Assembly: GCA_963970005.1 (NCBI GenBank)
Contig: CAXAMN010022673.1
Span: 286,554-350,553, forward strand
Reading direction: 5' to 3'
DNA: 64,000 bases
Source: Durusdinium trenchii
Lineage: Eukaryota; Sar; Dinophyceae; Suessiales; Symbiodiniaceae
Position numbers and translations under genes: made by a program. The stretch's first letter is position 1, and each line of letters opens with the position of its first letter. Shown here one piece after another: positions 29,602 to 39,644 of this stretch. A model generated the notes under the pieces. It did not search any database. It was not told the DNA's origin and worked only from the letters and a program-made list of their open reading frames with translations.

Positions 29602-30712
29602 CTGGCATAGGACGACCGCCCCGACTTCACCACGACTTCAACCACCCCTGTCTGTATGTCGATACGCCGGTCCCATGGGTCGTGTCGGGGATTTGGACGC
29701 TCAAAGCAACTCGACACCAAGACGACACCAAGGTGGGGTGGTGCGGCCACATCTGCAACGTGTCAATATACTTTTGTGCCGTGTGGCGTTAGTGGATTGC
29801 ACATTTCCTCCTGAATACACCACCATACACATCAAAACATCTGCATGTACCCATGATTTTGGGGCACATTATGCTTGCTTCAAAGTCTTCTAAGAGTGCC
29901 AAATCACCACACACAAGGAAGAAGAACCACGGGAACACACCACTCCACACTAGTGGCACTGCTTCTTCGAGTGACTCCTCTCCTTCTAGTGCGACTCCAG
30001 TCAGTCCTCCAGTCACACCACACCCGTCCACACCACCGCCCAGAGCCCCGGACGACCCTCAGACTCCAGTCCTCCAGTCCCACCACACGCCCAGGCCCGG
30101 ACGACCATCTGGGTGTCTTTGGTGGTAAGGCCAAAGCCCAGATCGTCCCATTCCTCGGTTCGACGAAACCGGACGTCCGGAGACGAACGGCCCGGACGCC
30201 CGATGGATCGTCATGAGACGGTGGATCGGATCAACCAACGCCCCACACCGGTGGCTTCAGGAGAGGATCGGAACACACCGGTGTGCTTAGTGGGTGAACC
30301 AGAAGAAAGGTCACACCGCTGCGCCGGGAACATGGCACTTACTATAGTTTTGTCTTTTTGTTGTATGGCCTTTTCTGAAAGATCCATGCCAAACTGGGCC
30401 AAGGACACCCCTTGGAGACGATCGTTTTAGAATTGGATTTAGCATGATGATCCGATGTACAGCAGAACTTCTGGCAGAACTTCTGGCTGAAATCCCAAGG
30501 ACCCTTTTTTTTGACAAAGCCTTTTGGAACATCACCCTGTTGTGGGGAGAAGAAGCCCTGGGCTTCCCGAGTCTTGACGGGGGGTAGTTCCCCTCCTCTT
30601 CAGTGCGAAAGCTGGCTGACCTGATCCAAACATCTGGCTGCTCGGCCGGACAAGTGGGACCCCCAGGTCATAGACGTTAGTTGCCGAAGACTCGTGATCA
30701 ATGGACCAAGAT

Positions 30713-30856
30713 TTACATGAGGTCACCGCTTGCATTCTCTATTCCACAAAACAACCTCAAGTGGAGATTGTAAATGAATCCGTCATTGAGTATCTTGTCT
30801 TGAACTTGGTGGCTCTTTCTGAGATAAACCTGGTGCTTCTTTCGACGCTCCACCAT
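30713..30856 (-). CDS. Candidate short ORF or exon
   Basis: MVERRKKHQVYLRKSHQVQD followed by KILNDGFIYNLHLRLFCGIE, NASGDLM and a stop. Composition is convincing for protein. Upstream on the same strand (31056-30874) another protein-like frame (WDLEVNHAIHASLGSTAISF) ends at a stop, so these may be pieces of one decayed sequence. Family unknown. Confidence 0.3.
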   Translation of the reverse strand: MVERRKKHQVYLRKSHQVQDKILNDGFIYNLHLRLFCGIENASGDLM

Positions 30857-31137
30857 GAAACAAGTGGCTCAGGCTACTCTCTGACTTGGGATGTAAACAC
30901 CTCAGCACTCCCAGTCAGGACCATATTACGAGCCACTTTCATGTTAGTGTTGCTGTCAAACCACTTAAAACTGATTGCTGTGCTGCCAAGGCTAGCATGG
31001 ATTGCATGGTTCACCTCCAAATCCCAAACACGACCCATGGGACTGAAAAGCACCAAATTCCGACATTGACCCTAAAACTGCCCTCTATTTATCCCTAGGG
31101 CGCCAACTATATCCTCAGGTTCAGTGGTATTCGACCC

Positions 31138-31153
31138 CCCTGGCACCCACCCC
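31138..31153 (+). repeat. Dispersed repeat fragment
   Basis: CCCTGGCACCCACCCC occurs here and at 53273-53288. In both places it follows a related stretch (CCCTAGGGC then ATCCTCAGGT). A weaker relative lies near 8815. Confidence 0.6.
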
Positions 31154-31302
31154 TGGCCCATCTTCGAAACGGAGGTGGGCCAGGAGCCCTAGCAAAACCC
31201 TGGTTCCTTACTACTCATGGGATCATCCACTGGGATGCACTGGCACCCTGAAACCACCCCAATATAATATATAAGAATGCCAGTCCCATGCAGTGTCTCT
31301 AG

Positions 31303-31439
31303 ACAAACCTCACTCTCTCACCGAGGCGCTATGGAGGTTCTTGGAGGAGGTGCGGCCTAAGCCGAAGCTGTTTTCAGCCGGTTGGCCGGTTGGTTCAAAA
31401 GAAGAGAGCCCCGTTGTGGTGAAAGCAATCCGTTTTCAG
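31303..31439 (+). CDS. Candidate plus-strand exon
   Basis: Acceptor TCTCTAG, then KPHSLTEALWRFLEEVRPKP and KLFSAGWPVGSKEESPVVVK AIRFQ, donor CAG before GTGAAT. The frame is protein-like and both sites are good. It would be one of very few plus-strand genes here, which lowers confidence. Confidence 0.33.
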
Positions 31440-31796
31440 GTGAATTTCCATGAAGACTTCCATGGTGAGGTGAATGTCCATGCTCATATCGATTGAGAGA
31501 CATGCTTTTGTGTTTTTCAATCTCGCAAGATTGGACAAATTGTACCCGAGAGAGTCACCACAATGCTGGTTAGCATGCCTCTCTGACATGTGACTTTGTC
31601 AAGTTCCTGACTTGATGTGCGAAATCTCAGCCGTTTTTTACATATCAAGGAGGCCTGGTGCCAAAGAAAAAACAACAGCACAAAGGGTGGCAGGTGCTGC
31701 TGACAATAAAGTATACATGATAAGTCAAGCAAGCATACAAATGTATACTCACAAAAAATGGGTAGGCTGCCACCTTCGGATACATGGAAAACATGA

Positions 31797-31888
31797 TTAG
31801 TTTAGCTGCATGATGAGTTTAGCTGCTTCTTTTTGAGCCACATCCATCTCATCCCAACATGATCCATCCCGAGGCCAGACTGCTGGCC
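31797..31888 (-). CDS. Candidate terminal exon
   Basis: Acceptor ATGTCAG, then PAVWPRDGSCWDEMDVAQKE and AAKLIMQLN to a stop TAA. Protein-like; family unknown. Confidence 0.3.
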
Positions 31889-32812
31889 CTGACATGTCCA
31901 GCTTCGGCCTTGCTGTACACGCGAAGCCTCGGCCTAACACAGCAACTTGCGGCAAGAAAAACATGTTCAGGATGGAAGGGAGACCCCTCCACAACCATCC
32001 AATCGAACCACGCAGTCGCGGGCAACACGCTCCAACCGATACACTCCGACCCAAATGATCATCGAAGTGGACTTCACCACCTGTTTCTGAAGGAATAAGA
32101 AGGAACATGGTCATCCAAGGGGCCATGCCATCCACTTCCAGGATTGTTCCAGGGATTGAGGTCCTCCTCAACCCAAAGATCGACATCCACCCCCCTGAAC
32201 TCTGTTGACTGGTCTGACAGTGGGAGGTTGGATAGACCAAAGATTCAAAATACATTCGTTAACAATCAAGGATCCACCAGTGTACCAAAACGATTGATTC
32301 AAGGATCCCATATCATTTGTTCTCACATGAGACAAGAAAATCATTCATGACTCAATCTGAATCGTCAAACCTCATCTGTTGGATAAACCATTGATTCCAG
32401 CAGGATCCAGTACTTCAGCAAAGAACCACATTGACTCTCAAAACCACTTGAAATTGTAGAGGATCTACTCGTCTAAACTGCGGGGTCAAAATCTCAGGGT
32501 CCATCCCATATATCCCATTCCTTTGTTCATACTGTAGTAGTTCCAAATCCCAAATATAATCTGTTAAGATGTTAAGATCTACCATTGATTCGCACAGGAT
32601 CCATTAGTTTTCAATTTTCTGTTGAACACCACAGGCTCCACGAATTCCGAAGGACTATCCCATGGGCTCGGTGCAGGATGGATAGTCCCCCCCGTCAACA
32701 GCGTCCACGTGCAGGTCGGAAAACCCCCGATGGGAAAAAGACGCTTAGATCATCTTGGGTGGGGTCAGCGTCAACATACTTAGCCATATAAACACATGCC
32801 ATATGGCATATG

Positions 32813-32834
32813 CACATATATATATATATATATA
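32813..32834 (+). repeat. (AT)n microsatellite
   Basis: About ten AT units. Similar shorter tracts lie at 5740-5775, 9230-9252 and 43860-43878. Confidence 0.8.
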
Positions 32835-33288
32835 TGCACTGAACATGCCATATGGTGATGTCAACACAAGGATCAAGGTGGTACATATACCCAAGACTCT
32901 ACGCATCTGAAAGATATAATTCGTACCTTGGCCCCCTCATCAAGCACCACTCACGTCGCCCCGAAAATGGACGTCTCTGGAAATACACCAATCCAATCGA
33001 CGCATCGTCGAACACGTGACGCGACGCGCACTCGTCTCCAGCTCGGCAACGCCTTCACCGGCCAAAGCGCATGACGAGTCAGTCCCAAGACTCCGACCGA
33101 GTCCCAAAACACCCAGTCCAACACTACGACCTGGACCGGTCCGCGGTCGTCTCTTCATTCAGCTGTCTGGAGGTCGTCTCTTCATTCGAACATCCACATC
33201 ACTGGCACCTCTGGTCTCACATCGGTCGTCCAACATGTTGGGTCACTTTTGGGGTGGTCAACCAGTGGGGAGGGTCCATAGCCAACAC

Positions 33289-33358
33289 CTTGCCACCATG
33301 CCTGCTGTGGGTGCACCGCACGAAGCAACTTGCGGCGCAAAAAAACGCCCAGCAGGGC
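33289..33358 (-). CDS. Candidate 70-bp exon
   Basis: Acceptor CTCCTCTCAG, then ALLGVFLRRKLLRAVHPQQA and WWQ, donor GTGTTG. Twenty-three codons plus one base. Both sites are good and the peptide looks like an amphipathic basic helix. No family recognised. Confidence 0.42.
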
Positions 33359-35084
33359 CTGAGAGGAGTGAATGACTTGTCGGCTGAGGGGGGGGCCGCA
33401 AGAAATGGTTGCCATTGATGGGTCCTTTTTCAGTGGGAGTATGTTTGGAATATCAGTGCGTTATCTCATGTTGCATCAATATACAGCTAATTGTAATGAA
33501 TCATATATGAACCACGTTGACGAAAATTGCTGGAGTAGATCGGAAATGAATCAATCTGAACACATGACCCGGTTCCTAGTGTTTTTGTTTTGATTTACAT
33601 ATTCTTTAGCATGACCACCGAGACCATCCAAAACCTGGAAGAATGTAGGGTCTTGAAAAGACTCAGCATTTTGCAACTATAAAACCAGGCTTCTCAAAAA
33701 CCATTCACAAAAGACGGGTCTTTACGGGTAAATTACGTGTTTTGCACGATGGGATAAATATACGGGTTCTGAACACGAGAAACCGAGTTTTCCAATGAAC
33801 ATTGAACAACTGATTTTTTGTCGTCTCGTATGCCAAAACAAAAAAACATATGAACACGGTCGTCTTTTTTCTAGGGTTGGTTGCTCCTGGTATGAGTATA
33901 AGATAGTATAAGCATATTTCCCTACAGGTCAAAGACCGATCGTTTAAAAAACACATTACTGATCAATGAGTCAATGAGCTCAACGGCAGGTTTTACTGCG
34001 TCTGATCTGTAGTGTCAATTAAATGTGCCCTATACCTTGGATTGCGGACATTTGTCTAGAATCCTAAAATGGGATCCCCAAAAGGATGGAGTTCCGGGCG
34101 GTTCTTCGACCGCTTCAGTCGTCCAGACCGCCTCGTCGAGTCCGAACACTGTCGCGTCCGTCATGGACATCCACGGAGCGACGGTCGTGCGAGGGACCCG
34201 TGGAACACGGCCATGGACGAAAGCCGCGGAACGTGTGTGGTGTGGTGTGGGTTTGATGAAATGGATTAGTGGACTCTGATCGCCGTTTTGGAAAGGCCAA
34301 ACATGAGCAAAAACACCCGAAGGTGCAGGGGATAAGGGTCTCATGGTGCCCATCCCAAGCCTCGCCGCGCTCAGTTCACTGCGTGAGCGCGAACTGAAGC
34401 CGCCAAGCCACGACGAAGGATGCCGCGGCATGTGTGTGCGCGACACGCAGCCGTGTCATGGCTCCGTTGTTCGCGTCGTTCGGCGACGTTTGTGGAGATT
34501 GGATCACCGAAGAGCTTCGTTTGCGAGCTTTTGTTTGTTTCGTTTGCCAATTGTGCATGGTTCTCCTGCTATCATGGATCACGATTCAAACCAGGGAAGT
34601 TAATGTTAGACTATCATCCTTAGACAGAACATGCTCAATTAAAACCAATTGAGGATATGTACATATGTAAAATATAGACCTTTATTGTTCACATGTCCCC
34701 GCGGGCTGCGGGTGTGCAGTATTTGTCCTCTCGGGATTCCCCGAGGGTCTTGAGCCAGGTGTTCGTCATCGCATGTCCGTCGATCAGTCCATCGATCCAC
34801 ACGGACCTACATCGAAGCGTGGGAACGACCTGCTGCCCCACCATCAGCTAGGATTCCGGGACTCGGACTGGAAGAATTGCGTGGATGATCGTGCTAAGTG
34901 GCATGTAGTGGACGATCCCGTCATGTAGTGGCCCCAGAAACATCCGTTGGTAAGTGGCATGATCGTCAGAGAAAGAACCAACGGACGATCGGACGATCAC
35001 GAGTCGACCATCCGAATTGCGAGCGAGTCCGCACGTCCGGACGGCCGCAGTTCGACCGTTTGACCAGGTTTCGTACGAACTCAC

Positions 35085-35117
35085 CTCCGTGACAGACCAT
35101 CCGAAGTACGGAGGTAG
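35085..35117 (-). CDS. Candidate 33-bp micro-exon
   Basis: Acceptor GGGTACAG, codons LPPYFGWSVTE, donor GTGAGT. Exactly 11 codons. The donor is canonical. Confidence 0.35.
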
Positions 35118-35503
35118 CTGTACCCGGACCCTATATGGGTATGTGGTATGCAATCAAAACTGATCACAGGCACCGTAGCACCAATCCATCTGCACCCCCA
35201 CCCTTCACCACGCGAGTGACAGGGTGACAGGGTGTGTCTTTTCCAGGTTGTTGAGCATACATATCAATATTCCCCAGGCTTTTTGAATGATTGTTCATCA
35301 TATTGCATCTCCTATATAGTGGAACATGTTGTGTTCCACAAAACTCCACATGTGGTGTCAGAGATATCGACTACCAACTCCAGGGCCTCCAGCCTTTAAC
35401 CTTAAGATCTCACAAGACTTGCTACGGAGACCGGTCCGCGTGCGCTCCACGGAGACCGTTCGTTGCGATGGACGGGGGTCATCTCAGCCGCGCCTTCGGA
35501 GGG

Positions 35504-35506
<3 letters not shown>

Positions 35507-35537
<31 letters not shown>

Positions 35538-35543
35538 CGAGCG
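35507..35543 (+). repeat. (GA)n microsatellite
   Basis: GAGAGA tract with one GATA interruption. It makes Arg/Glu or Ser/Leu runs in all frames, so open frames here are not meaningful. Confidence 0.85.
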
Positions 35544-35948
35544 CGCAAGGCGGACTTGCACGAAACTGGAATGACGCAGGCCACCAAACACTTCACGAGA
35601 GACTAATTTTGCCGACGTTGACCCCTGAATACCCCTGATGATATCAACCACCCCAAGTGTCCGATGGAGTCATGGAAGTCATACGCAGGCCAAAAAAAGG
35701 TCCAAATCATGTGATCACCAGCAGAGGTTGAAGAGACTGTGCTGTAGGTACCCCAGGTGACGGGTCCTAGTTCAGGTCACTGGCTACCTCTATTGGCATG
35801 TGGAGTCCGGTGGAGGGTTTTGGACCTGTGCAGCGGAGGTTTCGGACCTGTGCACCTAACGCCTCCACCGCTTTTTTCCGCACGCAGGTTTCTTCGGCGA
35901 CGTCTGATCTCAGGTTCGCCGGGCGGTCTCAAAAGGGACTCCACTCAC

Positions 35949-36005
35949 CTGCCACGATGCGAAGGTGGACGTGGTGTTGAGATCATGATCCAGCCACAAA
36001 AAGAC
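35949..36005 (-). CDS. Candidate 57-bp exon
   Basis: Acceptor AACCAG, 19 codons VFLWLDHDLNTTSTFASWQ, donor CAG before GTGAGT. The pattern resembles beta-sandwich lectin-type strands (xxLWLDxDxNxT), but this is too little to assign. Confidence 0.42.
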
Positions 36006-36209
36006 CTGGTTCTGGCAAAACATGCAGAACTATGCTAAAACACACAACACTTACTTCAAAGGTGCCCAGTCCAACCAACCGCCCAGTCCGTCCAAACATT
36101 TGAAGGCCCGGTCCATCCGAGAGATGACTTGAGATCAAAGTGGACCTTCCGGGACCCGAAGATGTCCTGATGGTTCCAGGTAGACCCGAAGGCTGTGGCG
36201 TCATAGCAC

Positions 36210-36286
36210 CTGTCAACCCGCTGGTGGAGGATCGACTGCCATGTGACCGTCCCGTCGTTTTGGAGACGCCAGACGTCCAAGTGAAT
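36210..36286 (-). CDS. Candidate 77-bp exon
   Basis: Acceptor GGCCTCAG, then IHLDVWRLQNDGTVTWQSIL and HQRVD, donor GACAG before GTGCTA. It lies 200 bp upstream in gene order of the exon at 35949-36005 and may belong to the same gene. Confidence 0.42.
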
Positions 36287-36676
36287 CTGAGGCCAAACAT
36301 GTCCAACTTTGGATGGAAAGCCAGTACATCTTTTGGTGAGATCAATATCTGGTGAGAGTGCACATCTGTTTGAGTGTATATGTCCAAATCCCATTACCCT
36401 GTGTGATGCCGCAACGGACTTGTTTTCCATGTCCGAATTGGAGTGCTGTTCATGTGCAAGCTAATTCCAGAAATCGTTTGAAATACATCAGACTGGCGCA
36501 GCTATCAGACATGTGTAGGCTGCAAATCCCTTCTTTCGTTCGCTACTCACATGACTTGCTTGGCTACCCATCAAGTCAAGACTCGATGCATCTCGATGCA
36601 GCTTCTGGTGGTTTAAAGGTGCCTCCTTGATTGCACAGCCATACGCATATTGAACCAATGTGGTGTCCATCAGCAG

Positions 36677-36864
36677 CGTTTTTCGCCGAGACGCGTTGCC
36701 ACATGACATCTAAGATTTTACACTTGAACTCGCGAGAAACCATACAGAATCATTCACGTAAAAAAAGCTCCGTTTTTCGCCGAGACGCGTTGCCACATGA
36801 CATCTAAGATTTTACACTTGAACTCGCGAGAAACCATACAGAATCATTCACGTAAAAAAAGCTC
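36677..36864 (+). repeat. Exact tandem duplication, 2 x 94 bp
   Basis: 36677-36770 and 36771-36864 are identical over 94 bp, beginning CGTTTTTCGCCGAGACGCG. The lack of any difference means a recent duplication or an assembly artefact. Confidence 0.9.
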
Positions 36865-39075
36865 CAAAAGATATGGCACGTCACCCTGTAGGATCTGCGC
36901 CCGCCAACTTCTGCACCCAGCCCGTCAGTGTCTGCAGTGTGTTCCTTGCGGGCCGGGGTAGGAAGAACTCAGGGGCCTCCTGCACCACGTTGGTGGCAGC
37001 AAAAAAAAGGAGCCATTCTCACCCCATGTCCCAAAGGCCACAATCCCCAAAACAGGTGTTTGACCAAACTCTGGCCAAATTAAACAAACAACTACCCTAA
37101 CTACCCGCCACAAGTCAACTCAAGCGCCAGAACGATGCCCCAAGCTCCAAACGACCAAATCACAAAGCACACTTTACATGATGTGTTGGGGCAGGAAACG
37201 CTTCACCTCTATGTTGCTGGGTGGAATGGCAAGTTCTCCAGTCGCTCTGTGTTGTGAAAACATGATACTGTCAACAGAGCCGTAAATTGTTGTCCGCATG
37301 CCACACCTCTGGGTATCCGGCGTGGGACATTGGCAAGGTACCAACAAGCGGTGAGAAAGTTCTTATGCAAATACTTGGTACTGCTGCCAACAAATACTCT
37401 GAACAAAACTATTGAGCGGTAACACTTCAATGTCCTCATTGTGCTGAAATGGCCTGGCAATGGTCTTTATGAAGCCTGACGTGGAATTCACACTCAGTTC
37501 CTGTCCCAAGCCAACACACAAGATCACAAAACCTGCATTAAACAAACAACACACTTTTGCGTGGAAACTTGATATCCACGTCCATGGACCAATAAATATA
37601 ACTACTTGAGGACAGTGGGGACGAAAGCGAGGGGTGTGGAAGGATCAAGGGGACGCGGAGGGAATGCAGCAACGCAACGCTTTTGTGCCACGAGCGCAAA
37701 GTGTTATTGGCTGAGTCAACGAAACACTAAAAAAAACATCGACTTTCATTTGTCTTTTCTAAGCATTTGGTATGCTTTCTCACAAGGACGAGGGAGGAGT
37801 CGAATAGCCTCTTTCAATTCACTTTACGGGGGGGGGGGGCCCACCCCCCCCTTAGACGTTTCAATCTGCAATTGAAATATAAATTCCTTTGCGAGGGGGG
37901 TGGAGGTTATTGAAAGAATCAATAAAAAGGGAGGGCCCCCCCCCCTCGGCTGACCCCTCCCTTTCAATTTCGTAAACAACAACTTCCGCTGAGCTCCTTC
38001 TGAGCTCGCTTTCGTGATGATAATAAATCGCGGCGTGGTTGCTTTCTAGCTGTCAAGAAACTACATTGATCAACAACCTCTAGGTCACCAGCTAGGTCCA
38101 CACCAAGACATCTCGCATATATAGAACCCCCCCTCGCTACCTCACAAGCTCAAGTCAGTCTAAGCTTCTCCATCCAAAGCAACTTCAGCTCGACGTCTTT
38201 CAGCGTTGACTTTTGCGCCACACTTGATGCTTCCGATCTCTTCCTTGTCAAGCACGGGTCTTGCAGGTCCAACGTCGTAATGACATGGTTCACTTGATGT
38301 CTTTCAGGTCTTACCGGTGCCTTTTCAGGTCTTTCCAGACACTGCAGCCTGGGACCCCTTGACTTTGAACTCCCATCATCTCACAAGCGGAAACGCCCTG
38401 CGTTGCTGGAGCCCCATGGACTCCTATATCCTACCCAGAAGGAAGCTACGGTTCCATGCCTGCTGAAATCTCTCCACACCAACCCAAAAGGCACTCCCAT
38501 GGCTGTTGAAGATCAAAATGCATGTCAAGGAAGCCTCTCCCAGGACCTCTTGAACTAGCACTCATATGTGGTAAAAGGTGCCTCCTCCAGGAAGGCCTTG
38601 CTAGCCGCAAACTTTGCAGGACATTTTGTTTGAGGCTTCCAATTCTCAGTGTATAGCAACTACCCTAGTCTGCGACGTCAACTACAAGAACAGCCCTGAA
38701 CATGATGTCCATGTTTGTCTCACGACCGAGCTTCTCCATAGATCCCATCTGCTCTGTGAGTTTCTTCCTTGGTAGGCACTGCGCCAGTCTACGCACAGCT
38801 GAGCTTCACGTACACTAAGGGAACCTGATAGAACCGTAAAAAGAATGTCACAAATCAGAGTCATGTGCTTTGGTTTCAGCGCTATCCTGCCAAGTGCACG
38901 CACACGCTGTTTGGTGATTGAACACCACAGGTAGCCCTAAATGAGAGCGAAACACATCCTCTTTCCCAAAGAAAGTGTTTCTCGTTCATTTACATCATCA
39001 TCTATCGTCGTCTCTCGCCTGTTTGTCAGGTATAGGGCGAAAGTATGCAAAGTTATAGAAGAGTCAAGGCAGCCT
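36865..39075. other. No gene seen
   Basis: Noncoding-looking. It contains homopolymer tracts (next entry) and otherwise unique sequence with only short open frames. Confidence 0.5.
37828..37964. repeat. G/C homopolymer tracts with a hairpin
   Basis: G12 (37828-37839) is followed by CCCA and C8, then C10 at 37936-37945. The C10 lies in the loop of AAAGGGAGGG (37926-37935) pairing with CCCTCCCTTT (37955-37964). A C18 tract also occurs at 4805-4822. Such tracts can form G-quadruplex or hairpin structures. Confidence 0.7.
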
Positions 39076-39644
39076 TCAACACTTGCAGTCAAGGTTCTCG
39101 AGGTCATCCACACGGTTCTTCAAATCAAAGCGTAAGCTTCTCATGTCTTCCATGGGCCGCTCTTTCCGGGTCAATACCCAAATGCGGCTTTTCTCCGCAC
39201 TCGTGAAACCCAAATAGTCTGGGTCCTGCACCTGGTGTCGTGTGTGTCTATCTCCGCAGTACCCGAGGCCAACCGCCACAACGTATTTGATCCCGCTGAA
39301 GTGGACATTGAAAATGCACCAGCTCATGACCACAAGTGCGGCCAGGACCAAAATGAGAGGGAAAAGCAGAGGCAGAAGCAAGAGCAAAAGGGCACCACAA
39401 GTCAAGCGCGCCAAAATGCACCCACCACAACAACGTTGAAGCCACCTTACAATCCGCTTTGGAAAGTGTGCCCAGATACGGTTCTGCAGTTCGAGGAGCA
39501 TCGAAGCCCGCTCTCGAAGAAAGAGGATGGCGCACTTCTCCTGGTAGAGCTCGAAGTTCTGTCCCAGGACTGCGATGAGCAGGTTCATGAGGAGCACGGT
39601 AATTCCAACCCCAGTGATGTAGAAGAGTGCATGCGCCCAGCCCT
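39076..39644 (-). CDS. Channel exon: S6 and C-terminal tail
   Basis: Acceptor CTGCTAG, then LPRQGWAHALFYITGVGITV and LLMNLLIAVLGQNFELYQEK, a segment like the S6 gate of TRP channels. Next come LRERASMLLELQNRIW, a Leu-rich hydrophobic run (about residues 85-115) that could be another membrane helix, and a tail ending DDLENLDCKC before the stop TGA. Confidence 0.75.
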
